From Nereida sp965655635 (GTDB taxonomy: Bacteria; Pseudomonadota; Alphaproteobacteria; Rhodobacterales; Rhodobacteraceae), in assembly GCF_965655635.1 (NCBI RefSeq), contig NZ_CBFHHE010000006.1, positions 1 through 64,000 of the forward strand: DNA of 64,000 nt. The letters run 5' to 3'. How positions within the stretch are numbered: position 1 is the stretch's first letter; the number at the start of each line of letters is the position of its first letter. The notes below the pieces were generated by a model. The model worked only from the letters and a program-made list of their open reading frames with translations. It had not been told where the DNA came from and searched no databases. Shown in pieces: positions 23,415 to 32,285 of the stretch. The position numbers were made by a program, and so were the translations under genes.

Positions 23415-25277
23415 TTAAACCCGTTTGCTTGCAGCCTCGAGTTTTTCTGACGCGGCGACCCAAAGCGCCTCAGCACGGTCAAGCGCCGTGCGTACTTCGG
23501 CGTATTTTTTCTGCCATACTTCAGCTTCGCCTGCTTTGCCGTCTTCGTAAAGAGTTGAGTCCGCCAGTTTCTTGGCTAGCTTGTCGCCCATGACGTTTAG
23601 CTTTTCTAGGCGCTCTTCGCATTTGCGGACCTCTGTTTTCATGGCCGTGAGCTGGTCTTTCGTGACTTTCGGCTTGGCGGGCTTGGCAGCGGCTTTATCT
23701 TTGTTTTTCAGCGGTGCGTCATTGGTCAAAAGCAGTTTGCGGTAGGCGTCAAGGTCATCGTTGTACGGCGAAACGCCGCCGTCTTTGACCAACCAAAGGC
23801 GGTCAGAAACCATTGAGAGCAGGTGCATATCGTGACTGACCAGAATGACCGCGCCTGAGTAGGCCGTTAGGGCCTCAACAAGGGCTTCGCGGCTTTCAAT
23901 ATCAAGGTGGTTGGTCGGCTCATCAAGGATCAGCATATGCGGCGCATCAAGGGTGGCAAGTAGTAGCGACAGGCGTGCCTTTTGCCCCCCAGAGAGTTTT
24001 GCCACAAGCGTGTCGGCCTGATCTGCGCCAAGGCCAAAGCCAGCCAGACGCGCCCGCAAACGCGCCTGTCCTTCGTCGGGACGAAGCCGTTTGATGTGAT
24101 CAAGCGGGGTCTCGTCGATAAACAGTTCATCCACTTGGTGCTGTGCAAAATACCCAATGCGTAACTTGGATGACATGACCACACGGCCAGCCATCGCATC
24201 AAGGCGGCCTGATAGCAGTTTCGACAACGTCGACTTACCCTGACCATTCTTACCCAAAAGCGCGATGCGGTCGTCTTGATCAATGCGCAGGTTCAGCTTT
24301 CGAAGAACCGGCGTGCCGTCATATCCGACGTCCGCACCTTCAACATTAACGATGGGCGGGGACATTTCCTCGGGTTCGGGGAAGGTGAAAACGCGCTTGG
24401 CAGCTTCTTCGGGCGGCGTGATTGTCTCCATTTTCTCCAGCATTTTCACCCGCGATTGGGCTTGCTTAGCTTTTGATGCTTTTGCCTTGAAACGGTCCAC
24501 AAAGCTTTGCAGGTGCGCGCGGCGCAGATCTTGCTTTTTCGCAGCGGCAGTTTGAATGGCGCGCTGCTCGGCGCGGGCCTTGGCGAATTGATCATAACCA
24601 CCGGCCCAGAGCGTTAGTTTGCGTCCCTCAAGGTGCAGGATGTGCCCGACGGCGCGGTTCAAAAGGCCGCGATCGTGGCTGATGATGACAACGGTGTGGG
24701 GGTATTTGGCCAGATAGGTTTCGAGCCAAAGCGCGCCTTCAAGGTCCAAATAGTTTGTCGGCTCGTCTAGCAACAAAATATCGGGCTGTGCAAAGAGCAC
24801 TCCAGCAAGAGCCACACGCATTCGCCAGCCGCCAGAGAACGCAGAGCAGGGCATCAATTGCTCGGCCGCATCGAAACCCAAACCCTTGAGAATAGACGAT
24901 GCACGGCCTTCGGCAGACCATGCATCGATATCGGCCAAACGCATCTGAACATCGGCAATGCGGGCGGGATCTGTTGCGGTTTCAGCCTCGGCTAATAATG
25001 CGCTGCGCTCGGTGTCAGCGGCCAAAACTGTGTCAAGCAATGAGGTCTCGGAGGAGGGGACCTCTTGGGCTACGCCGCCAATCTTGGCTCGTTCCTGCAC
25101 CGAAATTGACCCGCCTTCAAGGGCAAATTCGCCACGGATGATGCGGAACAATGTGGTTTTGCCGGCGCCGTTTGGCCCAACCAAACCGACCTTATGCCCT
25201 GTAGGAATGGTGGCGGATGCGCCTTCAAAAAGCGGACGGCCTTCGATGGCGAATGAGATGTCTGAAATGCGTAACAT
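23415..25277 (-). CDS. ABC-F family ATPase (Uup/YheS-like)
   Basis: A soluble protein of 620 residues with two ABC ATPase domains and no membrane part. The first has Walker A GPNGAGKTTL, signature FSGGWRMRVALAG and LLLDEPTNYLD; the second has GKNGQGKSTL, LSGGQKARLSLL and LILDEPTNHLD. The linker between them (about residues 235-300) is basic and helical. A C-terminal coiled-coil (KCEERLEKLNVMGDKLAKKL) resembles Uup. ABC-F proteins act on the ribosome to relieve stalled translation. It leads the minus-strand group with marC and the protease, which may simply be cotranscribed. Confidence 0.93.
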   Translation of the reverse strand: MLRISDISFAIEGRPLFEGASATIPTGHKVGLVGPNGAGKTTLFRIIRGEFALEGGSISVQERAKIGGVAQEVPSSETSLLDTVLAADTERSALLAEAETATDPARIADVQMRLADIDAWSAEGRASSILKGLGFDAAEQLMPCSAFSGGWRMRVALAGVLFAQPDILLLDEPTNYLDLEGALWLETYLAKYPHTVVIISHDRGLLNRAVGHILHLEGRKLTLWAGGYDQFAKARAEQRAIQTAAAKKQDLRRAHLQSFVDRFKAKASKAKQAQSRVKMLEKMETITPPEEAAKRVFTFPEPEEMSPPIVNVEGADVGYDGTPVLRKLNLRIDQDDRIALLGKNGQGKSTLSKLLSGRLDAMAGRVVMSSKLRIGYFAQHQVDELFIDETPLDHIKRLRPDEGQARLRARLAGFGLGADQADTLVAKLSGGQKARLSLLLATLDAPHMLILDEPTNHLDIESREALVEALTAYSGAVILVSHDMHLLSMVSDRLWLVKDGGVSPYNDDLDAYRKLLLTNDAPLKNKDKAAAKPAKPKVTKDQLTAMKTEVRKCEERLEKLNVMGDKLAKKLADSTLYEDGKAGEAEVWQKKYAEVRTALDRAEALWVAASEKLEAASKRV

Positions 25278-25393
25278 GCACGGTCCATGCCCGTTTACGT
25301 GGCCCCCGTCAACGCAGGCTTTTCATAGGCGGGAAAGGGTGCTAAGTGGCCGCCAAATCATTACCGCAACTCAAAACCTGTAAGGGGTCTATC

Positions 25394-25816
25394 ATGGCTA
25401 TCCAACGTACATTCTCAATCATCAAACCAGACGCAACACGCCGCAACTTGACTGGCGCGATCAACGCAAAATTTGAAGCTGCTGGTCTGCGCATCGTTGC
25501 ACAAAAGCGCATTCACCTGACAGCTGCACAAGCAGGCGAGTTCTACAAAGTGCACGCAGAGCGTCCTTTCTACGGTGAGCTGTGTGAATTCATGGCGTCT
25601 GCGCCAATCGTTGCGCAGGTTCTGGAAGGCGAAGATGCGATTGCGAAAAACCGCGAAGTTATGGGCGCTACAAACCCAAGCGATGCGGCTGCAGGCACAA
25701 TCCGCGCTGAGTTTGCTGAGTCAGTTGGCGAAAACTCTGTTCACGGTTCTGACGCTCCAGAAACTGCTGCCGAAGAAATCGCGTATTTCTTCGCTGGCCT
25801 TGAGCTTGTTGGCTAA
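25394..25816 (+). CDS. ndk: Nucleoside diphosphate kinase
   Basis: Transfers the gamma phosphate between nucleoside triphosphates and diphosphates by a phosphohistidine intermediate. The 140-residue protein begins AIQRTFSIIKPDATRRNL and has the active His117 in NSVHGSDAPETA. An earlier in-frame ATG at 25346 is not family-like. Codon choice is clearly biased (many CGC, GCA, GTT), as expected for a highly expressed gene. It is a single-gene unit bounded by a strong terminator. Confidence 0.98.
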   Translation: MAIQRTFSIIKPDATRRNLTGAINAKFEAAGLRIVAQKRIHLTAAQAGEFYKVHAERPFYGELCEFMASAPIVAQVLEGEDAIAKNREVMGATNPSDAAAGTIRAEFAESVGENSVHGSDAPETAAEEIAYFFAGLELVG

Positions 25817-25837
25817 GTCACTTGTGACTTGAATTTG

Positions 25838-25872
25838 AAAGGGCGTGGAGGGAAACCTTTGCGCCCTTTTTT
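25838..25872 (+). terminator. Intrinsic terminator of ndk
   Basis: AAAGGGCG and CGCCCTTT pair around a loop of about fourteen bases, followed by six T. It lies 22 bases after the ndk stop. Confidence 0.88.
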
Positions 25873-25890
25873 GTTGCCCGACTGTTGAGC

Positions 25891-26214
25891 TTATCTGATC
25901 AGGCCCGTCCCAATGGCATCTAGTTCGCGTTCGATGCCAGTGTCGTTTTGTGTGCGGTTTGCCTTTAGGGCATCAAATTTGATCCGCAGCGCTTCTTTCT
26001 CTGCGCGTTTACAATCATTCCAAGGACGCCCTTGCAGTGCCATGACCAGAACGTAGTACCCGATGAAATGGGGTTTGTTGCCTGCTGCTAATAACATGGC
26101 GTAAGCCGCGTCCGGCCCTAGGCTCCGCAGAGTTTGGGCATCAGCGATACCTGCCGCAATAAGCTGCTCTTCAAAGGCGGGGCCGATATTTTTGATCGTT
26201 TGCAAATCAGACAT
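25891..26214 (-). CDS. TfoX C-terminal domain protein
   Basis: A 107-residue protein matching the TfoX/Sxy C-terminal domain: LQTIKNIGPAFEEQLIAAGI is a helix-hairpin-helix-like start, followed by LRSLGPDAAYAMLL and ALQGRPWNDC. The N-terminal TfoX domain is absent, which is usual for such short forms. TfoX regulates competence in gammaproteobacteria; the short alphaproteobacterial forms have no clear role. The gene is convergent with ndk and stands alone. Confidence 0.85.
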   Translation of the reverse strand: MSDLQTIKNIGPAFEEQLIAAGIADAQTLRSLGPDAAYAMLLAAGNKPHFIGYYVLVMALQGRPWNDCKRAEKEALRIKFDALKANRTQNDTGIERELDAIGTGLIR

Positions 26215-26321
26215 ACCAAAATGTTAGCCTGATTTTGTACATTGAATAAGATCCCTTGGGCCATTTTGTTCAAATGCCCGTGAAATCTTTACAGAAACGT
26301 GGAGTGGTCGGCTGAGCCGAA

Positions 26322-26891
26322 TTAACGGCCCCAAGTTCTTACGATGCCGCAATCCATATGCACGAAGTTTGACTTGGTGTAGCGGCCAACGCCGCCGCCG
26401 CCGCAAGCCTGCGCTGCGCGGGCCATTTGGTTTACGGACCGGCCACTGACCCTAAGATCCGCTGCCTGACCCTTCATATGTAGAGACTTCTTCGCAACAC
26501 CACCGGTCCGCGACCGCAGCATCGAGTTTGTTTGGGGTGTCCGGTAGCCAGAAAGCAGCAAATAGGGCTTGGGTGTATCCATCAAGTTATGGGCCGCGGC
26601 CATCACATCGATCGTGCGTGTGTCAATTTTGATTGCTTTGTCCTGACGCCAGTCGCGCATGAACCAATTAATCTCTTTTAGGCTGTCACGCAGGTATTCG
26701 CCCTCAACCCAGTAGATCATCTCAATGCTCTCACCGGTCCGTCCGGAGTAAGCTTTGAGTTTGCGAATGTCGCCAGCGCCGCGCAGAAAACCTGCGGCGT
26801 TTGAATAGGTTGGGGCGGCCGTGATCGCGCTTGCGGCAAACGCCGTCAAAAGCCCACGCCGTGTGATGCAAGTGGAAGATACCGTGCTCAT
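26322..26891 (-). CDS. YcbK-like DUF882 peptidase (M15-type)
   Basis: A 189-residue exported protein. The N-terminus has TRRGLLTAFAASAITAA, a twin-Arg-like signal. The M15-like zinc site is visible as LHMKGQAADLR (His and Asp ligands) and the terminal NFVHMDCG (His). Such proteins are predicted to cut peptidoglycan cross-links; E. coli MepK (YcbK) cleaves 3-3 cross-links made by L,D-transpeptidases. It is divergent from an L,D-transpeptidase gene, echoing the neighbouring ycbB-ycbK genes in E. coli. That supports a paired cross-link making and cutting role. Confidence 0.9.
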   Translation of the reverse strand: MSTVSSTCITRRGLLTAFAASAITAAPTYSNAAGFLRGAGDIRKLKAYSGRTGESIEMIYWVEGEYLRDSLKEINWFMRDWRQDKAIKIDTRTIDVMAAAHNLMDTPKPYLLLSGYRTPQTNSMLRSRTGGVAKKSLHMKGQAADLRVSGRSVNQMARAAQACGGGGVGRYTKSNFVHMDCGIVRTWGR

Positions 26892-27261
26892 CGTGCCTCG
26901 TCGTCCTGCTTTTTTGCGTAGAGCCCTCAGACAAGCTCACCGCTATTACATCTCCCCAGATGTGCGGAACTTATGGCACAAAGGGAATCAGCAACCAAGT
27001 ATAGATTTGTCAGACCCACGATTTACCGAGAATTTGGGCATATTTTTGCGTATCTGGGTCTTCGTTAATCGTTACAGTAGTGCAGCGCACAGATGTGCGC
27101 GCTGAAAGCTGGCTGCTATGCCACAAATGGGTCTTAGAACGAATAGATGAGGAATTTGTGAATAGACACTCAAAGCGGCATCGTGGATCATCGATCTTGC
27201 AGGCGTGCGGCGCGTATTCGCCAAGTAGTAAACACAGTTAAATGTGTGGGGGACAAAAGAC
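26892..27261. promoter_or_regulatory. Divergent control region of the peptidoglycan pair
   Basis: A 370-base gap with no credible gene. It contains a near-palindrome at 27083-27104 (CAGCGCACA-GA-TGTGCGC-GC-TG), which could be an operator, and a small ACACA/TGTGT inverted repeat at about 27231-27246 close to the transpeptidase start. No clear sigma-70 boxes are visible. Confidence 0.4.
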
Positions 27262-28959
27262 ATGTTGCGTAAACAAGCTATTTCCGGACGCCAATTCAAC
27301 AACCACCTGAATGCGTGCGCTGAGCGTCGTGTCAGCGCTGCAGCGGTTGATCGTGGCCTGATTGTACGGCGCAACGCGCTGGCGTTTTTTGGGTTGAGTT
27401 TTGTTGTTTTGATGTTGGCTTTTGCGTCGCCGTCTTTCGCTCAAGATGCGCAATTAAAACAAGCAATTGCCACCGCAGCAGCCAAAGATCGCGACATTGC
27501 TTCGTATTACAAAGCAACGGGCTATGAACCCTTGTGGGTTGGATCGGGCAGCAAAGATCGCGCGCGCCGCCGTGCATTGGTTGCGGCGTTTGCAGGTGCA
27601 GCAGATCATGGATTGCCATCAGCCAAATACGACGATGCCAAGCTACGGAAATTGATCGGGGCAGCGAAGGGCGCCACAGCACGCGGAAAGCTGGAAGTTG
27701 AGTTGTCTCGTCAGTTTCTGTCGTATGCACGCGATATTCAGACCGGTATTTTAACGCCGTCACGGGTGGACGAGGAAATCGTACGCAAAGTCCCGTACCG
27801 CAACCGGTTGGCCACCCTTGATGCGTTTGCAAACTCAAATCCCGTTGGCTTTATGAAAAGCCTACCGCCAAAGAACCCCGAATATACGCGCCTAATGAAA
27901 GCCAAGCTGGATATGGAACGTCAAATCGCAAAAGGCGGTTGGGGGCCGACGGTATCTAGTAAATCGCTAAAGCCCGGTCAAAGCGGTAAAGGTGTTGTTG
28001 AGCTGCGCGACCGGTTGGTGGCGATGGGCTACATGAGCCGCAGCGCGTCAGCAACATATGATGCCGATCTGCAAAAAACGGTGCAGCAATTTCAGCTTGG
28101 TAACGGGCTGCCAGCAGACGGTGTTGCCGGAGCCGTGACGCTGAAGGAAATCAACGTGCCGATGGAGCGGCGCCTGCGCAACGTGATCGTTGCAATGGAG
28201 CGCGAGCGTTGGATGAACCGTCCACGCGGAAAACGTCATATCGAGGTCAATCTGGCAGATTTTACCGCCAAAATTATGGATGGCAGTACTGTGACATTCC
28301 AAACCCGCAGTGTGGTGGGCAAGAACGTCTTGGACCAGCGCAGCCCTGAGTTTTCAGATGTGATGGAATTTATGGTTATCAATCCAAGCTGGTATGTGCC
28401 GCGCTCGATCGCCACGAAGGAGTACCTGCCGCTTTTGAAGGAAAACCGCAACGCGGTGAGCCAACTTGAAATCACTGACAGCTCCGGCCGCAAGATTAAC
28501 CGCGGCGCAGTCGATTTCAGTCAGTTTGATGAACAGACCTTCCCATTTAACATGCGCCAGCCCCCGTCAAAGGGGAACGCCTTGGGGTTGGTTAAGTTTA
28601 TGTTTCCCAACCGCTACAACATCTATCTTCACGACACGCCCGCCAAAAGCTTGTTCAGCCGTAATGTTCGCGCGTTCAGTCACGGGTGCATCCGTTTGAA
28701 CGACCCATTTGATTTTGCCTACGCGCTTTTGGCAAAGCAAGAGAGCAACCCAAAGGCGTTCTTCCAGGCATTGCTGGCAACGGGCGAAGAAGCGACCGTG
28801 AACCTAAAACAGCCGGTGCCCGTGCATATCATGTACCGCACAGCGATCACTTCGCCTGATGGGCCACTTCAGTTCCGACGCGACGTTTACGGCCGCGATG
28901 CGCGGATTTGGCGCGCCTTGGCACGGGAAGGGGTGGCCCTGCGCAGCGTCAGCGGCTAA
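27262..28959 (+). CDS. L,D-transpeptidase, YcbB/LdtD type
   Basis: About 565 residues. The signal segment around residues 35-60 (FFGLSFVVLMLAFASPSFAQ) sends it to the periplasm. A scaffold domain is followed by a peptidoglycan-binding module (SLKPGQSGKGVVELRDRL) and the YkuD catalytic domain, with the nucleophile in FSHGCIRLNDPF (Cys476, His474). It forms 3-3 cross-links in peptidoglycan or links proteins to it. A GGGGGA nine bases upstream supports ATG 27262. The 35-residue cytoplasmic leader before the signal is longer than usual and rich in Arg and His. lpxD starts 39 bases after its stop on the same strand. Confidence 0.94.
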   Translation: MLRKQAISGRQFNNHLNACAERRVSAAAVDRGLIVRRNALAFFGLSFVVLMLAFASPSFAQDAQLKQAIATAAAKDRDIASYYKATGYEPLWVGSGSKDRARRRALVAAFAGAADHGLPSAKYDDAKLRKLIGAAKGATARGKLEVELSRQFLSYARDIQTGILTPSRVDEEIVRKVPYRNRLATLDAFANSNPVGFMKSLPPKNPEYTRLMKAKLDMERQIAKGGWGPTVSSKSLKPGQSGKGVVELRDRLVAMGYMSRSASATYDADLQKTVQQFQLGNGLPADGVAGAVTLKEINVPMERRLRNVIVAMERERWMNRPRGKRHIEVNLADFTAKIMDGSTVTFQTRSVVGKNVLDQRSPEFSDVMEFMVINPSWYVPRSIATKEYLPLLKENRNAVSQLEITDSSGRKINRGAVDFSQFDEQTFPFNMRQPPSKGNALGLVKFMFPNRYNIYLHDTPAKSLFSRNVRAFSHGCIRLNDPFDFAYALLAKQESNPKAFFQALLATGEEATVNLKQPVPVHIMYRTAITSPDGPLQFRRDVYGRDARIWRALAREGVALRSVSG

Positions 28960-28998
28960 GTATTGCGCCAACACCCACATGCGTAAAGGGGCGTGGAC

Positions 28999-30090
28999 AT
29001 GACAACCTATACATTGGCTGAAATTGCACAGGCTTTGGGCGCTGAGGCGCTTGGGGATGAGACACTTGTCTTGCGTGGACTGTCCGAGCCTCAGGATGCA
29101 GCGCACGATCAACTTGCATTGGCGTATTCAGAAGCTGCTGCGGCAGGTTTAAGCGCTGCGGCAGAGGCTGCTTTGCTCTGGTCTGATGCGGATTGGAAGG
29201 CGCTTGGTCTGAAAGGTGCTATCTGTGTGCCGCGACCACGGTTTAGCCTTGGACCGCTTTCCAAGATGTTCGATGAAGGCCCTAAGATTGGTGCGGGTGT
29301 TCACCCTTCGGCGGTCATTGATCCGTCTGCCGTAATCGGGAAAGCCGCATCCGTCGGCCCGTTTGTTGTGATCAGTGCAGATGTGGTTATTGGCGATAAC
29401 ACGCAAATCGGCGCACACACCACGATTGGATACGGTACGAAAATCGGCGCACAGGCGTTGATCCACCCAGGCGTGAACATCGGGCATAACGTTACCATTG
29501 GCGATGACTTTACGTGCCAGTCTGGGACTGTAATCGGGTCGGACGGATTTAGCTTTGTAACACCAGATAAGGCCCCAACAGAGCAAATTCGCGAAACTTT
29601 GGGTGAACGCGGCGAGACAGCGGGCCAACATTGGACTCGCATCCATTCGTTGGGCAGTGTGACGATTGGCGATCAAGTCGATATTGGCGCGAACACTTGT
29701 ATTGATCGCGGCACAATCCGTGACACGAAAATTGGCAATCGCACGAAAATCGATAACTTTGTGCAACTGGCACATAACGCTGCCGTGGGTGAGGACTGCT
29801 TGCTCTGCGGTGCGTCCGGCGTGGCGGGCAGCAGTACGCTTGGCGACCGCGTCGTGTTGGCGGGGCAGTCTGGCGTGGTTGATAATGTCACTGTTGGTGA
29901 TGACGTTATTCTTAGCGGTAGTGGCAAGATCAGGACCAACCAACCAGCGGGCAGGGTTCTAATGGGAGACCCCGCAATTCCAATGAAGTCGGGGATTGAG
30001 CAGTACAAGGCGCTGCGCCGTCTGCCGCGTCTTGCCAAAGATGTTGCAGCCCTGAAAAAAACACCTACTTCTGATATCGACAACAGCTAA
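28999..30090 (+). CDS. lpxD: UDP-3-O-acylglucosamine N-acyltransferase
   Basis: Third enzyme of lipid A synthesis: adds the N-linked 3-hydroxyacyl chain from ACP. The 363-residue protein has the N-terminal LpxD domain (about residues 1-100), then many hexapeptide repeats of the left-handed beta helix (IGDNTQIGAHTTIGYGTKIG and others), the catalytic region NFVQLAHN with its His and the GASGVAGSS segment. In many proteobacteria lpxD lies between skp and fabZ; here it lies elsewhere, directly before an ACP and a ketosynthase gene. ATG 28999 follows AAAGGGG. Confidence 0.96.
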   Translation: MTTYTLAEIAQALGAEALGDETLVLRGLSEPQDAAHDQLALAYSEAAAAGLSAAAEAALLWSDADWKALGLKGAICVPRPRFSLGPLSKMFDEGPKIGAGVHPSAVIDPSAVIGKAASVGPFVVISADVVIGDNTQIGAHTTIGYGTKIGAQALIHPGVNIGHNVTIGDDFTCQSGTVIGSDGFSFVTPDKAPTEQIRETLGERGETAGQHWTRIHSLGSVTIGDQVDIGANTCIDRGTIRDTKIGNRTKIDNFVQLAHNAAVGEDCLLCGASGVAGSSTLGDRVVLAGQSGVVDNVTVGDDVILSGSGKIRTNQPAGRVLMGDPAIPMKSGIEQYKALRRLPRLAKDVAALKKTPTSDIDNS

Positions 30091-30121
30091 ACGTCAGCGA
30101 TCATACAGGACCAAAAGCCCC

Positions 30122-30379
30122 ATGAGCATTGCATCGCAAGTCATTGATATAATAGCAGATCAAGCTATGCTTGATCCGGCTGAGATTACACTTGAAAGCA
30201 GCTTGGCCGAGTTGGGCGTAGACAGTATGGGCGTGGTTGAGTGTATTTTTGCGATCGAGGAAACCTTCGACATTTCCGTACCCTTCAATGCCAATGAGCC
30301 GTCTCAAAGCGACTTTGATATATCGACCGTTGGCTCCATCACAAAAGCGATCGAAAAGCTTGTGAACGAGGCGGCCTAA
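30122..30379 (+). CDS. Acyl carrier protein (accessory)
   Basis: An 85-residue acidic carrier protein. The phosphopantetheine attachment motif is VDSMG (Ser35), the usual DSL being replaced by DSM. Length and helix pattern fit a secondary ACP and not the main AcpP. It lies 31 bases after lpxD, and its TAA stop overlaps the ketosynthase start by one base, so the pair is coupled. It probably serves a dedicated acyl chain, possibly for lipid A, but that is inferred from position only. Confidence 0.92.
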   Translation: MSIASQVIDIIADQAMLDPAEITLESSLAELGVDSMGVVECIFAIEETFDISVPFNANEPSQSDFDISTVGSITKAIEKLVNEAA

Positions 30380-31590
30380 TGGCCCGCGTTGTCATTACGG
30401 GGGCTGGCACAATCAATGCGCTTGGTCGCGATGTCGCTTCTACGCAAGCCGCTATGGCGGAAGGCGCCTGTGGTATTTCCCCGCTGAATATGCGTGACGT
30501 TGAGCGGCTTTCTGTCACCATTGGGGGGCAAATTCACAGCTATAACGAAGCGGATCACTTTAACCGTCAGCAGATCGCGCTTTATGACCGGTTTACGCAA
30601 TTTACCCTACTTGCTACCCGCGAGGCGATTGCCCAATCCGGATTGGTCTTTACTGGCGAATTAGCGGATCAGGCGGGTGTTATTCTGGGCACTTCTGGGG
30701 GCGGGTTGACCACCCAAGACGACAATTATCGTACGGTTTATGAGGACGGCAAGAACCGTGTTCATCCGTTTATTGTGCCCAAACTGATGAACAACGCCGC
30801 AACGGCTCATGTCAGCATGGAACATAATTTGCGCGGTCCATCCTTTACGGTTGCCACAGCCTGCGCGTCATCAAATCACGCGATGGGGCAGGCATTTACC
30901 ATGATCCGCAGCGGAAGCGCGATGGCTATGATCACAGGGGGGTCAGAAGCCATGCTCTGTTTTGGCGGCATCAAAGCCTGGGAAGGGCTGCGGGTTATGT
31001 CGAAAGACGGCTGTCGCCCATTTTGTGCAACCCGTAACGGTATGGTGCAGGGCGAGGGTGCTGGCGTGTTTGTGTTCGAAGAGTTTGAGCATGCCAAAGC
31101 ACGTGGCGCGGACATTCTGGCGGAGGTGATTGGGTTTTCGATGAGTTCTGATGCCTCTGATATCGTTATGCCGTCTAAGGCAGGGGCCGCGCGTGCCATT
31201 GCGGGTGCCTTGCGGGATGCACAAATTGATAGATCTGAAGTTGGCTATATCAACGCCCATGGCACGGGAACAGCGGCTAATGACAAGACAGAATGCGCCG
31301 CGGTAGCCGAAGTGTTTGGACCCCATGCTGACCAATTGATGATGAGTTCAACCAAGTCGATGCATGGACATTTAATCGGCGGGACTGGGGCAGTAGAACT
31401 ACTGGCCTGTTTGATGGCCCTTAGAGAAGGGATTATTGCCCCGACGATCAATTACCAAGAGACCGATCCAGAGTGCGCTTTTGATGTGGTGCCGAATGTT
31501 GCGCGCGGCGTAAAAATTGATGTGGCACTGTCGAATGCATTTGCATTTGGTGGTTTGAACGCAGTTATCGCGTTGCGGAGTGCTCCATAA
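30379..31590 (+). CDS. Beta-ketoacyl-ACP synthase (FabF/FabB-like, accessory)
   Basis: A 403-residue condensing enzyme. The nucleophile lies in ATACASSNH (Cys162), with the two His residues in INAHGTGTAAND and KSMHGHLIGG. The common TACASG form is TACASS here, so it is a divergent paralogue and not the main FabF. The overlap with the ACP gene and the closeness to lpxD suggest it extends or shapes an acyl chain on that ACP. Relatives include NodE-like enzymes and the lipid A VLCFA synthases. The product is unknown. Confidence 0.92.
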   Translation: MARVVITGAGTINALGRDVASTQAAMAEGACGISPLNMRDVERLSVTIGGQIHSYNEADHFNRQQIALYDRFTQFTLLATREAIAQSGLVFTGELADQAGVILGTSGGGLTTQDDNYRTVYEDGKNRVHPFIVPKLMNNAATAHVSMEHNLRGPSFTVATACASSNHAMGQAFTMIRSGSAMAMITGGSEAMLCFGGIKAWEGLRVMSKDGCRPFCATRNGMVQGEGAGVFVFEEFEHAKARGADILAEVIGFSMSSDASDIVMPSKAGAARAIAGALRDAQIDRSEVGYINAHGTGTAANDKTECAAVAEVFGPHADQLMMSSTKSMHGHLIGGTGAVELLACLMALREGIIAPTINYQETDPECAFDVVPNVARGVKIDVALSNAFAFGGLNAVIALRSAP

Positions 31591-31628
31591 AAAAGACCGC
31601 CAAGCTTGATAAGCCGAGCGACCTTTTT
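31588..31628. terminator. Probable shared terminator between ketosynthase and ialB
   Basis: AAAAAG and CTTTTT flank an imperfect stem containing GCTT-GAT-AAGC and CGC/GCG pairs. The A- and T-runs on both sides suit termination from both converging genes. The stem has mismatches. Confidence 0.45.
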
Positions 31629-31646
31629 GTCTTTCATCAGGCCGAT

Positions 31647-32285
31647 TTACTGGGCCGATAGTTTCTGAAGGCGCGCAAAACCGGCGGTGAAACCGGTTAG
31701 TGATACATCCAGTTCAACTTTTTGATCCGGTGCAACAGCTGGTACAATTGTTAGCTTAGCCACGTTACCGCGCTTGAAATTGGCCACATCAGCGTCTGCA
31801 AATCCGAGACGGGCCAAACAACCCACTTGGCTGCAAAAAGCAAATGGGTATTTGCGAGCAGGTCCGCCATCAACCGCCATCGTCAGCCGCTCGGTAAGCA
31901 ATGTTTCAAGGGGTACAACAACATTGGCACCCGCCGCTGCAACACTTCCGGTGGGCAGGGCGAGCATGTTAATTTCAGCAACAGAATTGCCTTCTTGATC
32001 TTTCAGCAGCTGATACAGCTGGCACGGATCCGGCTGCGCTGCTCCTTCGGGGCGTTTAACACAGCGAATTTCCCACGCGCCCGCTTCTTCGAGAACATAA
32101 GTCTGGCCTGGCTGTGGTCCGCTAGGCGCTTCTTCTTCGCCCAGTTGCAACGGGATGCCTGCATCTCCATCGGTACTAACAGTTCCCGCGGGGGCGGTCT
32201 GATCCGTGTCTGATGCTGTGCTTTGCGCCCAAGCTGGTGCGGCACAAACTGCGAGAATTGCACAGAATTTTAAGAGGTTGGTCAT
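31647..32285 (-). CDS. Invasion-associated locus B (IalB) family protein
   Basis: A 212-residue exported protein with signal MTNLLKFCAILAVCAAPAWA and cleavage before Gln. The mature start is a low-complexity Thr/Asp/Pro-rich linker (about residues 21-60). The IalB domain follows, with WEIRCVKRPEG, DPCQLYQLLKD and YPFAFCSQVGCLARLG, whose cysteines probably pair. IalB was named in Bartonella, but relatives are spread through free-living alphaproteobacteria and their role is unclear. It is a single gene converging on the ACP-ketosynthase unit. Confidence 0.92.
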   Translation of the reverse strand: MTNLLKFCAILAVCAAPAWAQSTASDTDQTAPAGTVSTDGDAGIPLQLGEEEAPSGPQPGQTYVLEEAGAWEIRCVKRPEGAAQPDPCQLYQLLKDQEGNSVAEINMLALPTGSVAAAGANVVVPLETLLTERLTMAVDGGPARKYPFAFCSQVGCLARLGFADADVANFKRGNVAKLTIVPAVAPDQKVELDVSLTGFTAGFARLQKLSAQ

